Origin: an uncultured Muribaculaceae bacterium | Lineage (GTDB): Bacteria; Bacteroidota; Bacteroidia; Bacteroidales; Muribaculaceae | Length of the DNA: 64,000 nt | NCBI GenBank assembly: GCA_905233915.1 | Contig: CAJOFM010000002.1 | Span: forward strand, 124,001 to 188,000 | Reading direction: 5' to 3' | Shown: positions 19,153-27,482 of the stretch, in pieces | Layout of the letters: each line of letters opens with the position of its first letter | How positions within the stretch are numbered: position 1 is the first letter of the stretch | Program-made: the position numbers and the translations under genes | Notes under the pieces: model-generated | The model's database searches: none | What the model saw: the letters and a program-made list of their open reading frames with translations, nothing else | Told to the model about the DNA's origin: nothing

Positions 19153-19947
19153 TCAGCAGGATTTTCGGTATATCCCGGTGAACGTGCGGCCACTGTTGAT
19201 GCCAAGTCGCCGAGCCGAGAAGAAACGCTCGTGTTCACAGCGGGAGCATTGCTGCGAGACGGCAATGTTACGGGCAGGAACACCGGCAGCGATGAGCACG
19301 TCACGGTTGGCGGCACGCAAGTCGATGTGAGCCTTGCCAGTGACAGCGTTGCGCTTAACAATGGCGCCAAGGTTAAAATGCGCTTTTTCAAACGCTTCCA
19401 CCACCTCGTCGCCCACCTCAAAGCAATCCTGGCAGATGCTGGGTCCCATGGTCACAACAATGTCCTCAACATGGGCTCCCTGACGGCACATTTCTTCGAT
19501 GGTAACCGCCGCAATGCGCCCCACGGTGCCGCGCCATCCGGCATGGGCCACAGCGATGACTCCCGCCCGCTCGTCGGCAAGGACGATAGGCACGCAGTCG
19601 GCGGTGTTCACACCGATAACCACACCTGTCAGTGATGTCACCAAGGCGTCCACTCCCTCGAGCGCGGTTTCCTGCTTGTCGATGTCAAGCGAGCGGTAAT
19701 GCTCGTCGATGACGGCCACACGACACGAGTGGGTTTGCCGCGGCATCACCAGGTCGTCGAGGTCAATGCCCAGTTGCATCGTCAATTTGAGCCGCGCGTC
19801 AAGAACCCGCAGCGCATCATCGCCCACATAATCACACAGGTTCACTTGTGAATAGGGCTTCTTCACTTCCACCTTGCCACGCGTCGTCGAGAATGCCTCC
19901 ACGCCCGCCATGGGCTTCACAAATTCCAATCGCTGTAATTCCATCAT
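19153..19947 (-). CDS. pgeF: Purine nucleoside phosphorylase, YfiH/laccase-domain family
   Basis: A 264-residue protein of the multi-copper polyphenol oxidoreductase family (PF02578), whose members now appear to be purine nucleoside phosphorylases or deaminases and, as PgeF, to edit peptidoglycan precursors. Family residues are visible: the metal-binding TRQTHS-like segment (PRQTHSCRV), ADCVPIVLAD, and AHAGWRGTVG, with a Cys-rich end (SQQCSRCEHERFFSARR). I chose ATG 19947 because the longer frame begins upstream of the -7 box TACCTTTG (19952-19959). That box ends 4 nt before the ATG, so the mRNA may be leaderless. It is divergent from recF. Confidence 0.87.
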   Translation of the reverse strand: MMELQRLEFVKPMAGVEAFSTTRGKVEVKKPYSQVNLCDYVGDDALRVLDARLKLTMQLGIDLDDLVMPRQTHSCRVAVIDEHYRSLDIDKQETALEGVDALVTSLTGVVIGVNTADCVPIVLADERAGVIAVAHAGWRGTVGRIAAVTIEEMCRQGAHVEDIVVTMGPSICQDCFEVGDEVVEAFEKAHFNLGAIVKRNAVTGKAHIDLRAANRDVLIAAGVPARNIAVSQQCSRCEHERFFSARRLGINSGRTFTGIYRKSC

Positions 19948-19951
19948 GTCA

Positions 19952-19959
19952 CAAAGGTA
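19952..19959 (-). promoter_or_regulatory. -7 box almost abutting the pgeF start
   Basis: TACCTTTG on the minus strand ends 4 nt before ATG 19947. Transcription should therefore begin at or very near the start codon. Confidence 0.55.
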
Positions 19960-20003
19960 GCAATTTATTATCATTCCATCACTTCAAATCGGGGAAAATG
20001 ACG

Positions 20004-20011
20004 TACCTTTG
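20004..20011 (+). promoter_or_regulatory. -7 box almost abutting the recF start
   Basis: TACCTTTG ends 4 nt before ATG 20016, the mirror of the pgeF arrangement on the other strand. Confidence 0.55.
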
Positions 20012-20015
20012 CCCC

Positions 20016-21128
20016 ATGACACTCAACACGGCTACCATAGTCAACTACAAGAACATCGCCGAGGCACGGCTGGAATTCTCACCCAAGTTGAACTGCCTGA
20101 TTGGCAACAACGGGCAGGGCAAGACTAACGTGCTTGACGCGATTTACTACATGAGCATGTGCCGCAGCTCTGCCTCATCAACCGACAACAGTGCGGTTAT
20201 CAGGCATGGCGAGCCCTACATGATGCTCCAGGGCAGTTACACCCGCAACGAGACCCCGCTCGAGATCAGTGTCGCCCTGCAGCGCGGCAAGCGCAAGGTG
20301 GTGCGCCGCGACGGCAAGGAATACCAGCGGCTGAGTCAGCACATCGGGTTGTTACCCGTGGTGATGGTATCCCCCATGGACTGGGACCTGGTGCGCGGCA
20401 GCGGTGAGGAGCGCCGCCGCTTCATGGACCTCATCATTTCGCAGAACGACAGCGAGTATCTCGACGCGCTCATCCGTTATGGCAAAGCCGTCGAGCAGCG
20501 CAACGCCATGATCAAGCAGGAGATGCGCGACCCCTTGCTCTACGAGACTGTCGAGCAGGCGATGGCGCAACACGCTACCCTCGTGCACGAGCGCCGCCAG
20601 CGCTGGACCAAACAGTTCCTGCCCATCTTCATGCTCTATTACAATGCGGTGGCAGGCGACGGAGAGACAGTGAGTCTGCACTATAAAAGCCACCTCAATG
20701 ACGGGTCCATGCTGGAACACCTGGCCGCGACCCGCGAACGCGACCTCATCATCGGCCACACCACGCGCGGCATCCACCGCGATGACTTGGAGCTGATGCT
20801 CAACGGCTATCCCATGCGCAACACTGGCAGTCAAGGTCAATGCAAGACCTACACCATCGCCCTGCGGTTTGCCCAGTTTGACTTTCTCAAAGCCAACAAC
20901 CCCGCCGTGCCCATCCTGCTGCTCGACGATATCTTTGACAAACTTGACGCGAGCCGTGTCGAGCGCATCGTCGATGTCGTGTCAAGCGACCGTTTCGGCC
21001 AGATTTTCATTACCGACACCAACCGCACCCATCTCGATGAAATCGTCGCACGCCACGGCGGCGGCCACTGCCTGATGCATGTCGAGAACGGCAATGTGAG
21101 CATATCGAAAGGAGGCGATCAGTCATGA
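20016..21128 (+). CDS. recF: DNA replication and repair protein RecF
   Basis: A 370-residue SMC-like ATPase that loads RecA at single-strand gaps with RecO and RecR. Walker A is GNNGQGKTN at about residues 30-38. The start MTLNTATIVNYKNIAEARLEF is the standard N terminus, and the C-terminal Walker B region PAVPILLLDDIFDKLDA is intact, with the signature (GSQGQCKT) before it. ATG 20016 is preferred over a 56-codon extension that has no family similarity and runs through the promoter box at 20004-20011. It overlaps the DUF721 gene by 4 nt (ATGA). Confidence 0.95.
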   Translation: MTLNTATIVNYKNIAEARLEFSPKLNCLIGNNGQGKTNVLDAIYYMSMCRSSASSTDNSAVIRHGEPYMMLQGSYTRNETPLEISVALQRGKRKVVRRDGKEYQRLSQHIGLLPVVMVSPMDWDLVRGSGEERRRFMDLIISQNDSEYLDALIRYGKAVEQRNAMIKQEMRDPLLYETVEQAMAQHATLVHERRQRWTKQFLPIFMLYYNAVAGDGETVSLHYKSHLNDGSMLEHLAATRERDLIIGHTTRGIHRDDLELMLNGYPMRNTGSQGQCKTYTIALRFAQFDFLKANNPAVPILLLDDIFDKLDASRVERIVDVVSSDRFGQIFITDTNRTHLDEIVARHGGGHCLMHVENGNVSISKGGDQS

Positions 21129-21415
21129 AGCGCACCGAGGCCAAGAACGTGGGGCAGATCATCAACGACCTGCTCAAGCAGGAACAACTCGACGTCGCCC
21201 TTGACGAGCACCGCGCCAGCGCCCTGTGGCCGCAGATTGTGGGCGACGGCATCAACCGCTACACCATCAAGCGCTATGTAAACAATGGGGTGATGACCGT
21301 TCACCTGTCGTCGGCCTCGCTTGCCAACGAGTTGATGCTCAACCGCGCCGCAATCATTCAGCGCATCAACGAGGCCCTGGGCCGCGACATCATCCACGAA
21401 ATCATCTTCAAATAA
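21125..21415 (+). CDS. DUF721 (DciA-like) protein
   Basis: A 96-residue protein with the N-terminal KNVGQIINDLLKQEQL and central LWPQIVGD typical of DUF721. DciA, the founding functional member, helps load the replicative helicase in bacteria lacking DnaC. The gene overlaps recF by 4 nt, the usual arrangement in Bacteroidota, which supports a replication or repair role. The C-terminal region is beta-rich (VMTVHLSSASLANELMLNR). Direct evidence of helicase loading is lacking here. Confidence 0.85.
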   Translation: MKRTEAKNVGQIINDLLKQEQLDVALDEHRASALWPQIVGDGINRYTIKRYVNNGVMTVHLSSASLANELMLNRAAIIQRINEALGRDIIHEIIFK

Positions 21416-21423
21416 AAAAATCC

Positions 21424-21449
21424 ACCTCTAAACTCTAAACTCTAAACTA
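21424..21449 (+). repeat. Heptamer array (ctctaaa type)
   Basis: Three to four copies of ctctaaa or ctaaact stand directly before the thioesterase ATG. The same family of heptamers recurs at other intergenic sites in the window. Confidence 0.7.
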
Positions 21450-21452
21450 AAT

Positions 21453-21893
21453 ATGAACCACGCTATTGAATCACCATATCCCTTCAAACGCACCACCCAG
21501 GTCCAGTTGCGCTTCAATGACGTTGACGCTCTGGGTCACGTCAACAACTCGGTCTATTTCCAGTTCTTTGACCTCGCCAAGACCGAATACTTCAAAGGGC
21601 TGAACGTACAGGCCGACATCGACTGGCGCCGCCCAACGGTTATTATCGCCAATGTGAACTGCAGCTTCTTGGCCCCCACCCTGTTCAATGAGCCCGTCGA
21701 GGTGCTCACCCAGTGCATGCGCTTGGGCAACAAGAGCCTCACGCTGCTACAGCACGTGATCAACAGCGAAACCAAAGAGTTGAAAGCCACCTGCGCCACC
21801 GTCATGGTCAATATGGCCCCCGAGACCAATCAGCCATCACCCATCCCGCAGGTGTGGCGCGACGCCATCGTTGCCTTTGAAGGCCACGAGTAA
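21453..21893 (+). CDS. Acyl-CoA thioesterase, 4HBT hotdog family
   Basis: A 146-residue hotdog-fold protein that probably hydrolyses an acyl-CoA thioester in the cytoplasm. The motif RFNDVDALGHVNNSVYFQFFDLA contains the catalytic Asp and the DxxGHVNN signature of the 4-hydroxybenzoyl-CoA/YbgC group. Length is normal. The chain-length preference cannot be told. It is separated from the DUF721 gene by a heptamer repeat and is otherwise a single gene; its downstream neighbour is convergent. Confidence 0.87.
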   Translation: MNHAIESPYPFKRTTQVQLRFNDVDALGHVNNSVYFQFFDLAKTEYFKGLNVQADIDWRRPTVIIANVNCSFLAPTLFNEPVEVLTQCMRLGNKSLTLLQHVINSETKELKATCATVMVNMAPETNQPSPIPQVWRDAIVAFEGHE

Positions 21894-21921
21894 AGGGTCT
21901 AATGCTTTTAAGAATAAGGTT

Positions 21922-22890
21922 TTAGACTGCAAGTTCCTTTCTTGCCTTGCGCGTGGAAAGGTGATTGATCACATGTCCGACAAGCAAAGATAACAAAGCA
22001 GAAAACAGGAAGAAACCGGCAGTCAGATATTTCGCCTGTTGAGCTTGCTCAGGAGTGAGAGAGATTTTTAGCAAATGACTGAAATCCATGCCAAAAACCG
22101 CGACTATCACCCCATACCCAAAGAACATAATAAAAAACAGGATAAAAGCCTCACGCCATAGTGTGCCCCAAAATCGATATCCGAAAATCTGCATATAACC
22201 AACGATATAGTAAAACATCGTTACTAGGGCGACAACAACGTTGAAGACCATAAGATCTATCAAGACTAGATATATCAGGCAGAAATTCAACACCACCATG
22301 AGCACCGAGAAAAGCACCTGAATAAAAAAGCCCTCAGGCAGGCTGTGACGGGTATTGCGCGGCGCATTTCGGAACATTACCCATGTGGGAAGAATGGCCA
22401 GCAGTGCCATTCCCAACATGGCCCAACTGAAATGACCCTCATACCATTGATAGTAATTACTCATCAGCCTTCGGCTTTCTTCACTCACGTCATCTAAATG
22501 GACACCCAACACCTGAGGGAACAACCAATAGACTACCAGTGAATAAATCACCGTTACGATAAACAGCATCTTCACCGGCGGGAAACTCACTTGCCGCTTG
22601 CCGCTGATGTAGTCACTGATGAAATACCCGGGGCGGAACAGTAACTGTAACAGACTGTAGAGCAATGAACGGGTTCCCAAACCCCAGATGTCCATGATGC
22701 CATGCCGAACACTCTTCCAGGTGATTCGCCCTAATTCGGCTTTCTGTGAACAGCGGGGACAGAAGTTGCCGGCAAACATGAGACCGCAGTTGTTGCAGTA
22801 GTGAACATCATCACAATTTCCATACTTCACCGGCTCTCGTTGCCAGTGCTTAAATTGCTGGTATTTATCTTTAATATACTGCCAATTCAT
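21922..22890 (-). CDS. DUF3667 membrane protein with zinc-ribbon
   Basis: A 322-residue protein. It begins with a soluble segment carrying CNNCG...NFCPRCSQ (about residues 26-46), a four-cysteine zinc-ribbon. A conserved linker (GRITWKSVRHGIMDIWGL) and about five hydrophobic membrane spans follow. This order is that of DUF3667, which is common in Bacteroidota and has no known function. I took ATG 22890 (MNWQYIKDKYQQF) because a longer frame begins upstream of the promoter at 22937-22966. It is convergent with the thioesterase. Confidence 0.82.
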   Translation of the reverse strand: MNWQYIKDKYQQFKHWQREPVKYGNCDDVHYCNNCGLMFAGNFCPRCSQKAELGRITWKSVRHGIMDIWGLGTRSLLYSLLQLLFRPGYFISDYISGKRQVSFPPVKMLFIVTVIYSLVVYWLFPQVLGVHLDDVSEESRRLMSNYYQWYEGHFSWAMLGMALLAILPTWVMFRNAPRNTRHSLPEGFFIQVLFSVLMVVLNFCLIYLVLIDLMVFNVVVALVTMFYYIVGYMQIFGYRFWGTLWREAFILFFIMFFGYGVIVAVFGMDFSHLLKISLTPEQAQQAKYLTAGFFLFSALLSLLVGHVINHLSTRKARKELAV

Positions 22891-22936
22891 CTCACAGTTG
22901 AATCGATGTTTCAGATTGATAATGATTACTATTTTG

Positions 22937-22966
22937 CAAAAATACATCAATTTAGCAACAAAACAA
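22937..22966 (-). promoter_or_regulatory. Promoter of the DUF3667 gene
   Basis: On the minus strand TTG (22966-22964) and TATTTTTG (22944-22937) are separated by 19 nt, an ideal Bacteroidota -33/-7 pair, about 45 nt before ATG 22890. Confidence 0.75.
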
Positions 22967-22983
22967 CACCTCGCATCCAAAAA

Positions 22984-23027
22984 CTGAATACTGAAAACTG
23001 AAAACTGAAAACTTCTTTGTACCTTTG
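22984..23027 (+). promoter_or_regulatory. Promoter of the SIS-domain gene with phased heptamers
   Basis: Heptamers ctgaata, ctgaaaa, ctgaaaa and ctgaaaa end at 23013. Exactly 6 nt later comes the -7 box TACCTTTG (23020-23027). The ATG is at 23056. Confidence 0.65.
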
Positions 23028-23055
23028 CACGTTCAAATCATCTTATACCAAAAAT

Positions 23056-23664
23056 ATGGACGTAAAACAATCAATGCGTGAAATTTTGGAGGCCGAGAGC
23101 AAGGCCGTCCTTAACATACCCGTAACCGATGACTATGAGGAAGCAGTGAAACTCATTGTCGAGCAAGTCAAGCACGAGGGAGGCAAACTCGTCACCTCGG
23201 GCATGGGCAAGTGCGGCCAGATTGCCGACAATATCGCCACGACATTCTCGTCAACGGGTATCCCAGCCATCTTCCTGCATCCCAGCGAGGCTCAACACGG
23301 CGACCTGGGCGTGGTACAACCCCATGACGTGCTCCTGCTGCTTTCCAACTCAGGACGCACCAACGAGATCTGTGCCCTCGTTGACCTGGCCCATAACCTG
23401 TATCCCCAACTCAAGATTGTGGTCATCACGGGCAACAAAGACAGCAAGTTGGCACAACTGGCCGACATCTGCCTGTGGACCGGGAACACCAAGGAGGTAT
23501 GCCCTCTGGGCCTGACCCCCACCACCTCGACCACGGTGATGACAGTCATCGGCGACGTGCTGGTGGTGAACACCATGCGCGCCACCGGCTTCACCAAGGA
23601 AGATTATGCCCTGCGACACCACGGCGGCTACCTGGGCAGCGTTGCCAAAGGCACCAAGTATTAA
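23056..23664 (+). CDS. SIS-domain sugar-phosphate isomerase, KpsF/GutQ type without CBS domains
   Basis: A 202-residue protein. It has the SIS core with GMGKCGQIADNIATTFSSTG, HPSEAQHGDLGVV, LLLLSNSGRTNEI and CPLGLTPTTSTTV, the pattern of D-arabinose-5-phosphate isomerases (KdsD/KpsF/GutQ), which feed Kdo synthesis for lipopolysaccharide. The usual two C-terminal CBS domains are absent: the protein ends after the SIS domain (HHGGYLGSVAKG). Short forms of this kind are common in Bacteroidota. ATG 23056 is chosen because the longer frame begins inside the promoter. Confidence 0.86.
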   Translation: MDVKQSMREILEAESKAVLNIPVTDDYEEAVKLIVEQVKHEGGKLVTSGMGKCGQIADNIATTFSSTGIPAIFLHPSEAQHGDLGVVQPHDVLLLLSNSGRTNEICALVDLAHNLYPQLKIVVITGNKDSKLAQLADICLWTGNTKEVCPLGLTPTTSTTVMTVIGDVLVVNTMRATGFTKEDYALRHHGGYLGSVAKGTKY

Positions 23665-23668
23665 CAAC

Positions 23669-23708
23669 CACTGCTAACTGTTAACTCCCAGCTGTTAACT
23701 CTTAACTG
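23669..23708 (+). repeat. Heptamer array (gttaact type)
   Basis: Degenerate 7-bp units (gctaact, gttaact, cccagct, gttaact, cttaact) fill the short spacer between the SIS gene and the TPR-GDPD gene. Confidence 0.6.
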
Positions 23709-23714
23709 AAAAGA

Positions 23715-25493
23715 ATGAACTTCCTGCCCATATCCGTAGCGTTACCTCACTTCAAGAACGACATGACCATCGCTCGTGCCCAAATGGCAACGGGGGGTGT
23801 TATGCCGTCCACCAAGGGGTTGGACGACAGCATTATCACCGAGATGCAGATGTGCTACATCGAGTATCTCATCGCCAACAAACGCGATCTGGAGGCCGAG
23901 CAGGCTATCGAGGAGTTCATCTATGATGACGATCGCATGCAGCAGTTGCCCGAGTTGTACGCCGCGTGGCTGTGGCTCACACGCATGGCTCTGCTCATCG
24001 ACAGCGGCAACCCGTCACTGTCGCTGGGAGCCGCCGAGAACGCCCTGCTGGTGCTCTCGGGACACATGGGCAAGAAAACCGAGGACTTCAATGCGATTGT
24101 CGCTGCCCTAATATACAACCTGGCACTCGCACATCACGATATGGGCGACAACAGCCGTGCCGCCAAGGAGCTGACCAAGGCCCAACAGTTGCTGGAGCGC
24201 CTCACCAAGCGCAACGATGCCCGATTCTCGGCAATGTTGCTCATGGCCGTGGAGGCATCGACCGAGGTCATCAAATCCAAGACCAAGCAAATGAACGTGC
24301 TCGCCCACTACCAGACTGCCAGCGAACTTTACATGAGCGAGCTCGACAGTGGCGATGCCAACGAAACCCGCACCGCCATGTCCAATCTGGTGGACACCTT
24401 GGGCAAGGAGGGTGACATCATGCTGGAGATGGGCAACAGCCGCAACGCTGTCAAGTATTACACCAAGGCCCTGCGCTACCAAAAGAAGCTTGGTGACAAG
24501 ATGGGCGAACGCGATCTCAAGCTGTCCATCGGCCTGGCCAAGGCGCTCATGCGCCTGATTAACCGCCGGGCAGCAGCCGAACAGTTGCTGCGCTCGCTCC
24601 TACCCCTTGCCCAGCGGCTCGACGCCACTGCCGAGGTCCACGAAATCCAAGACTTACTCAACAACAAGAATAAGAACACCAACATCATGACATTACTCAA
24701 GAGCATTTTCACTGCGGCGCTCATCATCATGGGCACCCTCAGCATGCAGGCACAGCTCATCGTCGGCCACCGTGGCTCGCAATGGGGTGTAGAGAATACC
24801 CGCGCCGCCTTTATCAACGGCGCCAACGCCGGTGCATGGGCACTGGAATGCGATATCCGCGTTACCGCCGACGGCACCTTTGTCATCAACCACGACAGCA
24901 GTCTCAAGCGACTGAAAGGCCCTGAGAAGAATGTTGCCGACATGTCCACTGCAGCGGTATTATCCTCTCAGTTGACACAGAAACGCGGCGGCATCACCTA
25001 TGTTGGCACGCCTTGCACCCTGGCTGAGTTCCTTGACATCTGCAACGAGTACAACGTTGTGCCTGTCGTCGAGGTAAAGGTCTGCACCAACATCCATAGC
25101 AACACCAAGGCCGAGAATGAACCTGTTTTTGACGGCATCCCCGCCCTGATCAACCTCATTGATCAGAAGGGTCTCTCGGAAAAGGTTGTCATCATCTCGT
25201 TCATGCCTGGCGTGGTGGATTTCATCCAGCGCCATTACTCCGACATCAAGGTGCAAGTGCTGGCAGGTGACCAGGACGGCACCATCGACGAGTGGGTAGA
25301 CTGGTGCATCGAGCATCATATGGACCTCGACGTCGTGCATTCCATCGTGACCAAGGCCGCCGTTGACCGCATGCACGAGGCAGGACTGAAAGTCAACACC
25401 TGGACCGTGGACAAGGTCGAGGACTTTGAACGCGTTAAGGACGCCGGCGTTGATTACATCACCACCAATATCCGTTTCCCCAAGGAACTTTAA
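23715..25493 (+). CDS. TPR protein fused to a glycerophosphodiester phosphodiesterase
   Basis: A 592-residue open frame. Residues 1 to about 320 are helical TPR-like repeats with no secretion signal. At residue 325 (ATG 24687) a complete signal peptide appears (MTLLKSIFTAALIIMGTLSMQA), followed by a GDPD catalytic domain with VGHRGSQWGVENT, ALECDIRVTADGTFVINHD and VEVKV, the His, Glu and Asp residues of the family. Glycerophosphodiesterases release glycerol-3-phosphate. A signal peptide inside a fusion is hard to reconcile with one polypeptide. Two genes merged by loss of a stop, an internal start at 24687 (268 residues), or a base error at the junction are all possible. A TPR gene next to ribH is usual in Bacteroidales. 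Confidence 0.75.
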   Translation: MNFLPISVALPHFKNDMTIARAQMATGGVMPSTKGLDDSIITEMQMCYIEYLIANKRDLEAEQAIEEFIYDDDRMQQLPELYAAWLWLTRMALLIDSGNPSLSLGAAENALLVLSGHMGKKTEDFNAIVAALIYNLALAHHDMGDNSRAAKELTKAQQLLERLTKRNDARFSAMLLMAVEASTEVIKSKTKQMNVLAHYQTASELYMSELDSGDANETRTAMSNLVDTLGKEGDIMLEMGNSRNAVKYYTKALRYQKKLGDKMGERDLKLSIGLAKALMRLINRRAAAEQLLRSLLPLAQRLDATAEVHEIQDLLNNKNKNTNIMTLLKSIFTAALIIMGTLSMQAQLIVGHRGSQWGVENTRAAFINGANAGAWALECDIRVTADGTFVINHDSSLKRLKGPEKNVADMSTAAVLSSQLTQKRGGITYVGTPCTLAEFLDICNEYNVVPVVEVKVCTNIHSNTKAENEPVFDGIPALINLIDQKGLSEKVVIISFMPGVVDFIQRHYSDIKVQVLAGDQDGTIDEWVDWCIEHHMDLDVVHSIVTKAAVDRMHEAGLKVNTWTVDKVEDFERVKDAGVDYITTNIRFPKEL

Positions 25494-25503
25494 CAAAAAG
25501 TAA

Positions 25504-25597
25504 CCATCAAGGTCCCCGTTTAACAAAGAGGACCCTCAAGGTCCCCGTCTAACGAAGAGGACCCTCAAGGTCCCCCATGCCGCGACAGAGTCGCGGC
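25504..25597 (+). repeat. 29-bp tandem repeat plus palindrome before ribH
   Basis: Two complete 29-nt units (25504-25532, 25533-25561) and a half unit (25562-25576) of the ccctcaaggtccccg type are followed by the hairpin GCCGCGAC-aga-GTCGCGGC (25579-25597). The same hairpin occurs at 55549-55567 on the other side of the window. Confidence 0.8.
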
Positions 25598-25614
25598 CAC
25601 ATCTATAATTAAAA

Positions 25615-26112
25615 ATGTCATCCCAATTGAACAAAACCGAGGGCTCCAACGCCCTCCATACCATTCCTCACGTTGAAGGACTCACTGTGGGCATCGTCTG
25701 CGCTGAGTGGAATGAGAAGATTACAGGCGCCCTGTTACAGGGAGCCTTAGACCTGTTTGCCGAGCAGGGATATACCCGTGACGCCATCACCATAGCCCAT
25801 GTGCCCGGCACCGTCGAACTGACCTATGCCGCCGCACAAATGGCGCGCACAGGACGCTACGACACCATCATCATGATTGGTTGCGTCATCCGTGGCGGCA
25901 CTCCGCACTTCGATTATGTGTGTGATAATGCTACCCAGGGTTGTGCCTACCTTAACGCCACCCAGGATGTGCCCATCATCTTCTGCGTCCTCACCACCGA
26001 CGACGAGCAGCAAGCGCTTGACCGCGCTGGCGGAGCCTTGTGCAACAAGGGCACCGAGGCTGCCGAAGCAGCCATCAAGATGGCACACTTCGCCCGCACC
26101 CTGAGCCGCTAG
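25615..26112 (+). CDS. ribH: 6,7-dimethyl-8-ribityllumazine synthase
   Basis: A 165-residue enzyme that makes the penultimate riboflavin intermediate from 5-amino-6-ribitylaminouracil and dihydroxybutanone phosphate. Visible signatures are VGIVCAEWNEKITGALLQGA near the N terminus, VPGTVELTYAAAQMA, GCVIRGGTPHFDYVCD with the catalytic-site His, and VPIIFCVLTTDDEQQA. Length is normal for lumazine synthases that form icosahedral shells. A tandem repeat and a GC hairpin, but no TAnnTTTG box, lie upstream, so it may be transcribed with the TPR-GDPD gene. Confidence 0.95.
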   Translation: MSSQLNKTEGSNALHTIPHVEGLTVGIVCAEWNEKITGALLQGALDLFAEQGYTRDAITIAHVPGTVELTYAAAQMARTGRYDTIIMIGCVIRGGTPHFDYVCDNATQGCAYLNATQDVPIIFCVLTTDDEQQALDRAGGALCNKGTEAAEAAIKMAHFARTLSR

Positions 26113-26144
26113 CCTGGCATTTCCCTGACCTCATCCAACAATAA

Positions 26145-26189
26145 CAATTTACCCTGTCACCACAATGCTGTTGGTGACAGGGTAAATTG
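26145..26189. terminator. Perfect 17-bp inverted repeat between convergent genes
   Basis: Arms 26145-26161 and 26173-26189 pair exactly around an 11-nt loop between ribH (+) and the coiled-coil gene (-). A bidirectional terminator is likely. Confidence 0.65.
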
Positions 26190-26206
26190 GCAATGGGGCA
26201 ACCGTC

Positions 26207-27376
26207 TCAAGCGGTGATGGCGCGGGGCAGTTCCATGTATTCAGGTTCGAGGGCGATGCCATATTCTCCGCCCTTGGTACCCCTAATCGTGTACCGCTTG
26301 GCCAATTCCTTATCGGTAATGACGTTCTTGATGCAGCGGTTGGCCCTGGATATCTTCTGGTTAAGCGACTCACTGAATGGGTCACACAGGTTATCAATCG
26401 TCTGAATGACACGTTCCTCGCTGGCGCCAGGCTTAACCATGCTGTAAATGTCGATGAGGTCGTCGCGGTACTGGTCGATGTTGCGCAGCACGATGCCACC
26501 CATGCCCTGCTTGCGCAGTTTCATGAACAGGATGTACAGTGTGCGGCTCATAGCCGGCATTTTGATTTCCATCTCGTCATACTCGGGCAACACGATTTTC
26601 AAGTCGCCGTTGACTAGCACACGACCTGGCTGACCCACAATCACCTTGCCCTTGAGCAGTTCCTCCATTAACTCCGTCGGGTCCTGGTGGTATTGGGCGA
26701 TGTAGTTAACGATTTGACGCCTGATGGATTCAAGTTCTTGACGGCGTTCTCTCTCGATGGCAGCCAGCTCTTTCTTCTCATCTTCTTCTATCAGATCTCT
26801 TTCCTGCATCACGCGGTCAAGCACTTCATCCTCGGAGCCCAGAACCATTTGATGCTTATCGGTGGTAATAAGCTCGTTGAGGTTCTTCTTCATCCTGCGC
26901 CACAATCCTCGGTGGCGAGATTCCACGCGGGTCTTGTCCTGAGGAGCAGCCTGTGGCTTAGGCGGAGCGGGCATCGACGCCTCTCCAGCAATTCCCGTAT
27001 CCGCGCCCCAATAGTCAGCATAGCCGAAGTCATCCTCATCAAGCATGATGTCACCATCGCCCCCATCCTCAAACTCGAACAACAGGTCGCGGAATTTGTG
27101 CAGGGCATCGAACTGCACACCATGACGGTTATCGTCTGACGTGCGCAGGCTCACTGTGGCATACTGGCCCATATTACCCACGTTAAAACGACGGGCAACC
27201 AGCAGGGTGTTGTCATGGCCACGACCATGCTCAGGCACCCATTCTATCTTGAACGGATGCGCGATCTTGCCAATGACACCAGCCGCTTGATAACTGCCGA
27301 ACGCCGCTTTGACTTCGGGGTCAAAATAAATGTAGATGACGCCATATTTCAGGCCTTGATGAGTAGGTTGCACCAT
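26207..27376 (-). CDS. Uncharacterised protein with coiled coil and a Bacteroidota C-terminal domain
   Basis: A 389-residue cytoplasmic-looking protein with no signal peptide. Residues 1 to about 95 form a beta-rich domain (YGVIYIYFDPEVKAAFG). An acidic linker follows (DIMLDEDDFGYADY), then a Pro-rich piece, a charged coiled coil at about 195-245 (LIEEDEKKELAAIERERR), and a C-terminal domain with LYILFMKLRKQGMGGIVLRN, YRDDLIDIY, SLNQKISRANRCI and YTIRGTKGGEYGI. The last domain resembles a type I know from other Bacteroidota hypothetical proteins, but I cannot name it. It follows a vWA gene on the same strand after 106 nt, so the two probably act together. No function is assigned. Confidence 0.7.
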   Translation of the reverse strand: MVQPTHQGLKYGVIYIYFDPEVKAAFGSYQAAGVIGKIAHPFKIEWVPEHGRGHDNTLLVARRFNVGNMGQYATVSLRTSDDNRHGVQFDALHKFRDLLFEFEDGGDGDIMLDEDDFGYADYWGADTGIAGEASMPAPPKPQAAPQDKTRVESRHRGLWRRMKKNLNELITTDKHQMVLGSEDEVLDRVMQERDLIEEDEKKELAAIERERRQELESIRRQIVNYIAQYHQDPTELMEELLKGKVIVGQPGRVLVNGDLKIVLPEYDEMEIKMPAMSRTLYILFMKLRKQGMGGIVLRNIDQYRDDLIDIYSMVKPGASEERVIQTIDNLCDPFSESLNQKISRANRCIKNVITDKELAKRYTIRGTKGGEYGIALEPEYMELPRAITA

Positions 27377-27482
27377 AATAAAAGACGGGATTGGTTAATC
27401 GTTAATATAACAACTCTGGCAAAAATCATGCCAACGGGCCGCAATGATTTGCAGCCCGTGACATGATCATCTGGCTCGTGTG

